Shown piece after piece: positions 13,848 through 18,314 of a stretch of 18,314 bases of DNA. The notes under the pieces are model-generated. The model saw only the letters and a program-made list of their open reading frames with translations. It was not told the DNA's origin and did no database searches. The DNA is taken from positions 1 to 18,314 of the forward strand of contig JAGHBN010000110.1 in the NCBI GenBank assembly GCA_021160985.1, written 5' to 3'. How positions within the stretch are numbered: position 1 is the stretch's first letter; each line of letters opens with the position of its first letter. A program made the position numbers and the translations under genes. The DNA is from Thermococcus sp. Its GTDB lineage: Archaea; Methanobacteriota_B; Thermococci; Thermococcales; Thermococcaceae.

Positions 13848-14624
13848 TCACCTCTCGAGCAGCTCGCGAAGCTTTTCATCAAAGTCATCCACATCTACGC
13901 CCTTACGACCGAAATAGTTGATTATGTTCCTTAAATCCCTCTTCAACAGCTCCACGCTCATGCGGTTCCTCTTCACAGTGGCCTGAGACCAGTCTATGAC
14001 CACCGGCCCCTCCCACAGGAGGATGTTGTACTCGCTTAAATCGCCGTGAACCATGTCGCCGCGCCTCCACAGCCTCTCTATGACGCCCATCGTGAAGTCG
14101 TACAGCTCCTCAAAGTCGCTTCTCTCCAGCTCCCTCTCAACATCCTTCAGCCTGGGTGCCGGAGCCGCATTCCCAATGAACTCCATCACCAGCACGTTAT
14201 TGCGGAAGATTATCGGCTCGGGGACTCTAACGGCGTATTTAATCGCCCGCTGGAGGTTCTTAAACTCCCTCCTCGTCCACACAAATACGAGCTTCCTCAT
14301 GTCCTTGGGGAGGTATCCAATCCTGGGGTCGGCAGCGAGGTACTCCCATATGCGCCGGAACTCCGTTGTGTACGTCCTGTAAATCTTGACCGCTATCCTG
14401 TTGCCTTCCGCATCCACTCCCGCGAAGACGTTGGCCTCCTTTCCTGTGCTTATGACGCCGTAGAGCTCCTCTATCTTGCCGCGCCTGTGGAGGTAGGCGA
14501 GCGTCTCCTTCGTAGTCCTGTCAAAGACCTCGTTGGCTATCTTGTAGAGCTCGCTGTCCTTCTCACGCCTCTCCCTGAGGCCGAGTATCGTCTCAATCTC
14601 CCGTTCGAGGAACTCCTCATGCAT
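13848..14624 (-). CDS. rio1: Rio1-type serine/threonine kinase
   Basis: The 258-residue protein has the RIO1 signatures: the nucleotide loop STGKEANVFAG (59-69), the ATP-contacting lysine in AVKIYR (K80), the RIO flexible loop region (about 84-108), the hinge VMEFIG (146-151), the catalytic loop HGDLSEYNIL (193-202; D195, N200) and the metal-binding VIDWSQA (209-215; D211). Rio1 is an atypical kinase/ATPase that acts in late maturation of the small ribosomal subunit. The STGKEA motif rather than GxGKES separates it from Rio2. The ATG at 14624 is preceded by GTGATC; another ATG four bases further on is out of frame. It sits 18 bases after aIF1A, next to a Dim2-like partner in the same maturation pathway. 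Confidence 0.95.
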   Translation of the reverse strand: MHEEFLEREIETILGLRERREKDSELYKIANEVFDRTTKETLAYLHRRGKIEELYGVISTGKEANVFAGVDAEGNRIAVKIYRTYTTEFRRIWEYLAADPRIGYLPKDMRKLVFVWTRREFKNLQRAIKYAVRVPEPIIFRNNVLVMEFIGNAAPAPRLKDVERELERSDFEELYDFTMGVIERLWRRGDMVHGDLSEYNILLWEGPVVIDWSQATVKRNRMSVELLKRDLRNIINYFGRKGVDVDDFDEKLRELLER

Positions 14625-14642
14625 AGGCGATCACTTGAACCC

Positions 14643-15008
14643 TCAGAACAGAAGCTCGCCGCCGCTAAGGAAGTCCTGGCTTATCTTGCCTTTCCTGAGA
14701 AGCCAGTCCACCTGAGTCCTCGTGTAGCGGTAGACTATGTCCCCGCGCTCGTCGCTCTGGACCGGCCACGGCTGGACGATTACCACGTCTCCAACGCGCA
14801 TCCACATCCTTCTCTTGAGCTTTCCGGGGATCCTGCACCTTCTAATCTTTCCGTCGGAGCAGCGGACATCCATCCACCCTGAACCCAGGGCCTGCTCAAT
14901 GACCCCGAAGAGCTGTCCATCCCTCGGAAGGGGAACGCGGATTACCTCATCCCCCTGAACCTGCCTGTTGCTTTTCTTTTTTCCTCTTCCACCCTTGTGA
15001 TACGCCAT
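14643..15008 (-). CDS. eif1A: Translation initiation factor aIF1A
   Basis: The 121-residue protein is a complete archaeal IF1A. A basic, disordered N-terminus (MAYHKGGRGKKKSNRQ) precedes an OB fold (about 22-96) with the family strings GQLFGVIEQALGSGWMDVRC (31-50) and RCRIPGKLKRRMWMRVGDVV (57-76). A helical C-terminal tail follows (YTRTQVDWLLRKGKI). It binds the A site of the small subunit during start-codon selection. The ATG at 15008 follows GGAGGTGAT at a four-base spacing; two upstream in-frame start codons overlap that site. It is the first gene of the seven-gene minus-strand operon and has an overlapping palindrome/TATA element upstream. Confidence 0.96.
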   Translation of the reverse strand: MAYHKGGRGKKKSNRQVQGDEVIRVPLPRDGQLFGVIEQALGSGWMDVRCSDGKIRRCRIPGKLKRRMWMRVGDVVIVQPWPVQSDERGDIVYRYTRTQVDWLLRKGKISQDFLSGGELLF

Positions 15009-15028
15009 GAGCATCACCTCCCACCGCT

Positions 15029-15056
15029 AGGCTTGAACCTTTATAAGGTTAAGCCT
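15029..15056. promoter_or_regulatory. Palindrome containing the TATA box of the aIF1A-Top6 operon
   Basis: An imperfect palindrome (AGGCTT-G-AACCTT-TAT-AAGGTT-AAGCCT, one unpaired base) is centred on 15043. On the minus strand its middle reads CTTATAAAGG, a canonical TATA box about 35 bases before the aIF1A start, giving a leader of about ten bases. A protein bound here would compete directly with TBP/TFB. Confidence 0.55.
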
Positions 15057-15107
15057 TGCAAAAATTTTCTAAAAGAACTAAGAAACTCCACTTTTAAAAT
15101 TTTTGCA
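15057..15107. repeat. Long inverted repeat between the aIF1A and metal-transporter promoters
   Basis: A perfect 12-base inverted repeat, TGCAAAAATTTT (15057-15068) and AAAATTTTTGCA (15096-15107), extends by five further pairs (AAAAG/CTTTT) after a two-base bulge. The spacer at the centre is 15 bases. It is AT-rich and lies directly beside the preceding palindrome. It may be an operator for one or both divergent operons; no transcript is implied by position. Confidence 0.7.
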
Positions 15108-15148
15108 TCACCGGCAGGATTACACAAGTCTGACCCCTATGACAACAT

Positions 15149-15162
15149 GAAAGTTTAAAAAC
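15149..15162 (+). promoter_or_regulatory. Promoter of the metal-transporter operon
   Basis: GAAAGTTTAAAAAC supplies a BRE-like GAAA and the TATA element GTTTAAAA about 35 bases before the ATG at 15194. The start predicted near 15182 leaves a leader of about 12 bases with the GGAGAT ribosome binding site. Confidence 0.6.
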
Positions 15163-15193
15163 GTACCATTTAACTCCATTCTTGGAGATGGAC

Positions 15194-15988
15194 ATGACCG
15201 CCGTAGCAGCCAGAGACCTTACAATACTCTACGACGGGGAGGTCGTACTGGAGGGGGTTACCTTTGAGCTCGAAGAGGGCGAGACGTTGCTGTTGCTAGG
15301 ACCGAACGGGGCAGGGAAGACAACGCTCCTCCGGACCATAGCGTGCTTCCACAGAGAATACCGGGGAGAGCTCAGGGTGTTCGGGAAACCCCCGTGCGAT
15401 GCGAGGGAGCTGATAGGGTACGTCCCCCAGAGCCACTCTCTCAACGAGCGCGTCCCGTTAACAGCCCTGGAAGTAGTCGCCATGGGAGGGATTTACAAGA
15501 AGGGGTTCTCACACTTCAAGATACCCCGCGAGATTCTCGAAAAGGCTGAGGAAGTACTGGACTTTGTGGGCCTCGCGCACATCAAAGACAGACTCTTCCG
15601 CGAGCTGAGCGGTGGCCAGAAACAGAGGGTTCTTCTCGCACGCGCACTGATAAGCGACCCCAAGCTCCTTCTGCTTGATGAACCGCTTTCAGCCCTGGAT
15701 CCGAGCGCAAGGGCCGAAGTCTCAAACGTCCTTGGGAAGATAAAGAGTGAGCGCGGCATAACCACTGTGATAACGACCCACGACATCAACCCCCTGCTCG
15801 AGATAGGGGACAAGGTCATGCTCATCAACAGGAAGCTGATAGCCTTTGGACGGCCGGAGGAAGTCCTCAGGGACAGCGTGATCAAGTCGGTCTACGGGCC
15901 CCTCGCGAGGGTCATCCCGGTGGGCGACAGGCTCTTCTGCATAACCGGTGACTTCCACATCCACAGGCACGGGGGTGGCAGCAGATGA
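15194..15988 (+). CDS. znuC: Metal ABC transporter ATP-binding protein (ZnuC/MntB type)
   Basis: The 264-residue ATPase has all ABC motifs: Walker A GPNGAGKT (36-43), Q-loop YVPQSH (76-81), signature LSGGQKQR (138-145), Walker B LLLLDEP (158-164), D-loop SALD (166-169) and switch histidine H196 in TTHD. The spacing and the paired ABC-3 permease place it in the zinc/manganese/iron uptake family (COG1121). It powers import of a divalent metal across the membrane. The C-terminus (GDFHIHRHGGG) has three histidines in five residues and could sense or bind metal. The ATG at 15194 follows GGAGAT at a four-base spacing; a TTG at 15182 and an ATG at 15188 in the same frame are less likely. It overlaps the permease gene by four bases. 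Confidence 0.88.
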   Translation: MTAVAARDLTILYDGEVVLEGVTFELEEGETLLLLGPNGAGKTTLLRTIACFHREYRGELRVFGKPPCDARELIGYVPQSHSLNERVPLTALEVVAMGGIYKKGFSHFKIPREILEKAEEVLDFVGLAHIKDRLFRELSGGQKQRVLLARALISDPKLLLLDEPLSALDPSARAEVSNVLGKIKSERGITTVITTHDINPLLEIGDKVMLINRKLIAFGRPEEVLRDSVIKSVYGPLARVIPVGDRLFCITGDFHIHRHGGGSR

Positions 15989-16806
15989 TCCCGGAGTACC
16001 TGATAAGGGCCGTCCTCGCGAGCATAATGGTCAGCGTCCTCCTCGGTTTGCTGAGCCCGCTCATAAACACGAAAGGCCTGGCCTTTCTAACGCACGCAAT
16101 ATTCCACTCACTGCTCTTCGGAGCCGTCCTCGGGATGATACTCGGTCTTATCTTCGGGAACATGGGACTCGTGATGGCCGTAGCGCTCCTGGTGACGATA
16201 ACCATCGTCCTTCTCATAGCACACCTCGAGAAGCTCGGCTTCACCCCGGATTCCGCCGTTGGAATCGTGGCCAGCTTCGTGGCCGGCTTAACCGTCCTCG
16301 GCTTTGGTGTCCTCTACAAGGTGATGGCGAGCAGGCCCTACTTCCCCCTGAGCGAGAGCATAGTCTCATACCTCACCGGCGAGATGTTCCTCATAACCCT
16401 CAGCGACCTCGCCGTTCTCGTGGTCGGAGGAACCATCCTCTTCTTCATAATGCTGTTCCTCTACCGCGACTTCCTCTACCTCAGCTTCGATCCCGAGGGG
16501 ATGGAGAGTTACGGAGGAAACGTCAGGGCATATCTCATGGTGCTCTACGTTCTCGTCGGCGCGATAGGTGCTTTGATAGTCCAGACGGTCGGCCTGATAA
16601 CCCTGCAGGTCGTGGCGGTCCTGCCCGGGGCCATAGCCCTGATGGTGAGCAGCGACATAAGGAAGGTAATTGGGGTGAGCCTCTTCCTGACACTGGGCGT
16701 CCAGCTCTCCTCCGTTGTTCTCGCCTACTTCACAGATATCCCTCCGAGCGGCATAGCCACGATAATGCTCGGCGTAATCTACGGTGCGTTGCTCTTCAGG
16801 AGGTGA
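15985..16806 (+). CDS. znuB: Metal ABC transporter permease (ZnuB/ABC-3 family)
   Basis: The 273-residue protein is highly hydrophobic, with about eight membrane segments. It shows ABC-3 family features: an early LTHAIFHSLLFGAVLG segment (35-50), where metal transporters carry a conserved S/T-H-A/G pattern, and the late TVGLITLQVVAVLPGAIALM segment containing the family's VGxLL-type proline helix. It forms the channel for the divalent metal taken up with the upstream ATPase. Its ATG overlaps the ATPase stop (ATGA) and its own stop overlaps the ribosome binding site of rnhB, so the three genes form one operon. No substrate-binding (ZnuA-like) gene is present in the window. Zinc versus manganese cannot be decided from sequence alone. 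Confidence 0.88.
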   Translation: MIPEYLIRAVLASIMVSVLLGLLSPLINTKGLAFLTHAIFHSLLFGAVLGMILGLIFGNMGLVMAVALLVTITIVLLIAHLEKLGFTPDSAVGIVASFVAGLTVLGFGVLYKVMASRPYFPLSESIVSYLTGEMFLITLSDLAVLVVGGTILFFIMLFLYRDFLYLSFDPEGMESYGGNVRAYLMVLYVLVGAIGALIVQTVGLITLQVVAVLPGAIALMVSSDIRKVIGVSLFLTLGVQLSSVVLAYFTDIPPSGIATIMLGVIYGALLFRR

Positions 16807-16810
16807 AATA

Positions 16811-17518
16811 GTGGGCAGAAAACTCGCAGGGATCGACGAGGCCGGAAGGGGGCCGGTTATAGGTCCCATGGTAATAGCGGCGGTTGTCGTGGACGAAGAC
16901 AAGCTCTCCGAACTCGAAAGGCTCGGCGTTCGGGACTCCAAGAGGCTGACTCCAAAGAGGAGGGAGAGGCTATTCGATGAAATAATTGCACTTTTAGATG
17001 ATTATGTAATTCTTGAATTATGGCCGGAGGAGATAGACTCCCGCAAGGGTACCTTAAACGAGTTCGAGGTGGAGAACTTCGTTAAAGCTCTCAACTCGCT
17101 CAAGGTCAGGCCAGACGTGATCTACATCGACGCCGCCGACGTGAAGGAGACCCGCTTCGGCGAGGACATTCGGAAGAGACTGAACTTCGAGGCAGAAATA
17201 ATAGCCGAGCACAAGGCCGACGACAAGTTTCTACCGGTTTCCGCCGCATCGATAATAGCCAAGGTCACCCGCGACAGGGCGATTGAAAGGCTGAAGGAGG
17301 AATACGGCGAGATTGGGAGCGGCTACCCGAGCGACCCGCGGACGAGGGCCTTCCTCGAGGAGTACTACAGGCAGCACGGCGAGTTCCCGCCGATAGTGAG
17401 GCGCGGCTGGAAGACCCTGAATAAGATAGAGGCGAAGATCACTCCGAAAAAGAAGGGACAGGCCAGGCTTGATGAGTTTCTTAGAGGTGGCTCCCCTGAA
17501 AAAGGCCACAAAAGATAA
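16811..17518 (+). CDS. rnhB: Ribonuclease HII
   Basis: The 235-residue enzyme is a complete archaeal RNase HII, which cuts RNA in RNA-DNA hybrids and at single ribonucleotides in DNA. The active site is intact: GIDEAGRGPVIGPM (7-20, with D9 and E10), IDAADV (106-111; D107) and HKADD (134-138; D137), plus SAASIIAKVTRDRA (144-157). The GTG at 16811 is used because GGAGGTGA precedes it by four bases, and the conserved motif is then eight residues from the start, as in Thermococcus homologues. The C-terminus (QARLDEFLRGG, 217-227) resembles a weak PCNA-interacting motif. A stretch coding for residues 57-71 is strikingly AT-rich compared with the rest of the gene. Confidence 0.95.
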   Translation: MGRKLAGIDEAGRGPVIGPMVIAAVVVDEDKLSELERLGVRDSKRLTPKRRERLFDEIIALLDDYVILELWPEEIDSRKGTLNEFEVENFVKALNSLKVRPDVIYIDAADVKETRFGEDIRKRLNFEAEIIAEHKADDKFLPVSAASIIAKVTRDRAIERLKEEYGEIGSGYPSDPRTRAFLEEYYRQHGEFPPIVRRGWKTLNKIEAKITPKKKGQARLDEFLRGGSPEKGHKR

Positions 17519-17523
17519 ATATT
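17514..17523 (+). promoter_or_regulatory. TATA box for a nearly leaderless nucleotidyltransferase transcript
   Basis: GATAAATATT, preceded by the A-rich CACAAAA, ends 21 bases before the ATG at 17544. A start about 25 bases from its centre falls on or next to that ATG. No ribosome binding site precedes the ATG, so a leaderless mRNA is likely. Confidence 0.5.
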
Positions 17524-17543
17524 CCCGGACCGATACAGAAACC

Positions 17544-17849
17544 ATGCTTGAAAAGATTAGAGAGACCATAGCCCGGGAAGTCGAAAAGGCCGGTCTGGAG
17601 CTTGTGGAGGTCATACTCTTTGGCTCCCGCGCAAGGGGTGATTTTAGAGAGGATTCTGACTGGGATATTCTCGTCGTGGTTAAAGGGCCCCTGGACAGGA
17701 AAAAATATCGTGAGCTGTGGCGGGCGATATACGAGCGCCTTGACCTCCCCGCTGACATAGTGATAGTCTCTGAGGCCGAGTTTGAGAGGCTCAAGGACGT
17801 GAAGGGCTACATCTACTACTACGCCACCAGGGAAGGGATCAAGGTATGA
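17544..17849 (+). CDS. MNT-type minimal nucleotidyltransferase (HEPN/MNT system)
   Basis: The 101-residue protein has the minimal nucleotidyltransferase motif GSRARGDFREDSDWDILVVV (27-46), with the paired aspartates D39 and D41. A third acidic position, D71, lies in PADIVIVSE. The length is normal for MNT proteins, which act with a HEPN RNase partner; in characterised systems the MNT protein silences the HEPN toxin by adding AMP to it. The ATG at 17544 is chosen because it begins the conserved helix (MLEKIRETIAREVEKAG) and sits at the predicted transcription start; the open frame extends upstream only inside rnhB. The stop overlaps the start of a 13-codon HEPN stub (ATGA), so this antitoxin has apparently lost its partner here. 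Confidence 0.85.
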   Translation: MLEKIRETIAREVEKAGLELVEVILFGSRARGDFREDSDWDILVVVKGPLDRKKYRELWRAIYERLDLPADIVIVSEAEFERLKDVKGYIYYYATREGIKV

Positions 17850-17887
17850 AAGAGGATGCCCTCGAATGGTTCCGCAAGGGAAACTAA
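17846..17887 (+). pseudogene. Stub of the HEPN partner gene
   Basis: An ATG overlapping the stop of the nucleotidyltransferase gene opens the frame MKEDALEWFRKGN and then stops. Its first eleven residues match the usual opening of HEPN-domain proteins (M-K-x-E/D-x-x-E-W-x-x-K), which are normally about 110-140 residues and carry an RxxxxH RNase motif. Everything after the first helix turn is missing. The next base positions already belong to the 3' end of the convergent gene, whose stop codon overlaps this one, which points to a deletion junction. The family call rests on 11 residues plus the gene order. Confidence 0.6.
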
Positions 17888-18282
17888 GAATTTAAGCCCT
17901 TTAAGAACTCCTCCGCCCTCTCAAATTCCCCTCTCTCCAGCAGCAGAAAGACCATCGAATACACCCCGAGGAGCTCAAGGTTCTTCTCCTCGAGGAGCTT
18001 TTCCACCTCGGCTCCAAGCTCCCTGAGCGCTTTCTCAACGGCCTTTTCGGAGTAGTCCGCGAACTTCAATCCGTTCAGCATCCCGAGGAGCTTCTGGGCT
18101 TCGAGCTTGATGGTTTCCGGTGTCCCTTCCTTCGGTCCCACCGCCCCCTTCACTGCAGGGGATTTTGGTTTCTTCGGCTCTATCTTCTTCCCGCTGATCT
18201 CCGCCAGGAACTGCCTGAACTCCTCAAGTTCTGGCTCTATGTCGATGCCTGCTTGCTTGAGAAGCACTAACGGATCTTTCAC
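17884..18282 (-). CDS. Helical hypothetical protein
   Basis: The 132-residue protein is charged and mostly helical. An N-terminal helix (about 4-30) is followed by a Lys/Pro-rich linker (KKIEPKKPKSPAVKG, 32-46). A helical bundle (about 55-132) then contains heptad-like leucines (VEKALRELGAEVEKLLEEKN) and a closing repeat-like helix (LLLERGEFERAEEFLKGL) that resembles a TPR unit. I do not recognise a family. GTG at 18282 was taken as start: a TATA-like CTTAAAAG (18299-18306) lies about 20 bases upstream, which predicts a leaderless transcript, and an overlapping ATG at 18284 is followed at once by a stop. It converges with the HEPN stub. Confidence 0.6.
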   Translation of the reverse strand: MKDPLVLLKQAGIDIEPELEEFRQFLAEISGKKIEPKKPKSPAVKGAVGPKEGTPETIKLEAQKLLGMLNGLKFADYSEKAVEKALRELGAEVEKLLEEKNLELLGVYSMVFLLLERGEFERAEEFLKGLNS

Positions 18283-18298
18283 ATGGTATCTAAATGCA

Positions 18299-18306
18299 CT
18301 TTTAAG
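18299..18306 (-). promoter_or_regulatory. TATA-like element for the helical hypothetical gene
   Basis: CTTAAAAG on the minus strand is centred about 20 bases upstream of the GTG at 18282. No ribosome binding site is seen before that GTG, so the transcript is likely leaderless. Confidence 0.35.
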
Positions 18307-18314
18307 CAGTATTG

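Noticed and set aside
15948..16811. Open frame of 287 codons in a second frame of the permease gene
   Set aside because: Arg/Pro-rich low-complexity translation typical of a wrong frame in GC-rich DNA; the permease frame has the correct hydrophobic pattern and overlaps.
16366..16941. Minus-strand open frame of 191 codons, very acidic
   Set aside because: Shadow of the permease and rnhB genes; the Glu/His/Tyr bias comes from reading the opposite strand of membrane-protein codons.
17469..17543. Upstream extension of the nucleotidyltransferase frame
   Set aside because: It overlaps rnhB, has no ribosome binding site, and the family's conserved part begins at the ATG at 17544, where transcription is predicted to start.

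Overview
The window looks like part of a hyperthermophilic euryarchaeal chromosome, most probably Thermococcus or a close relative. The evidence is the gene set: archaeal Top6A/Top6B, aIF1A, Rio1, a Dim2/Pno1-like KH protein, GTP cyclohydrolase MptA, DUF530 and DUF1699. The regulatory signals agree: GGAGGTGAT-type ribosome binding sites, usually four bases before the start codon, and BRE/TATA promoters with short or absent leaders. The RNase HII sequence also closely resembles the Thermococcus enzyme. I see no rRNA, tRNA, CRISPR array or complete insertion sequence.

Layout. (1) 1-2350, minus strand: a cell-surface/transport block with a small secreted protein, a secreted membrane-anchored protein with one C-terminal anchor, an ABC-2 type permease, and the start of another membrane protein running off the left edge. 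(2) 2405-3104: an AT-rich spacer and a RelB/RelE-like toxin-antitoxin pair. The pair is bracketed by direct repeats derived from the 3' end of mptA. (3) 3157-3963: mptA. (4) 4026-8412: an accessory block with mcrC, mcrB and a four-TM DUF4129-type protein. (5) 8630-15008, minus strand: a compact operon aIF1A - rio1 - KH protein - top6B - top6A - DUF530 - DUF1699, with overlaps or gaps of a few bases at most junctions. (6) 15194-17518, plus strand: a divergent metal ABC transporter (ATPase and permease) in an operon with RNase HII. (7) 17544-17887: a MNT-type nucleotidyltransferase followed by a 13-codon stub of its HEPN partner. (8) 17884-18282, minus strand: a helical hypothetical protein.

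How the genes work together. The long minus-strand operon joins translation initiation and small-subunit maturation (aIF1A, Rio1, Dim2-like KH) to DNA topology (Top6) and to two conserved proteins of unknown role. The transporter operon imports a divalent metal, probably zinc or manganese, but no substrate-binding protein gene is present here. The accessory parts are defence-like: an McrBC restriction system, a type II TA pair and a broken MNT/HEPN pair.

The most unusual item is McrB. Its AAA+ GTPase is normally fused to a small DNA-reading domain. Here the N-terminal ~360 residues read as seven repeated beta-rich units, which suggests a seven-bladed beta-propeller as the sensor of a McrBC-type system. 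Other points of interest are the repeat-flanked TA cassette, the HEPN stub, and the nested inverted repeats between the aIF1A and metal-transporter promoters.
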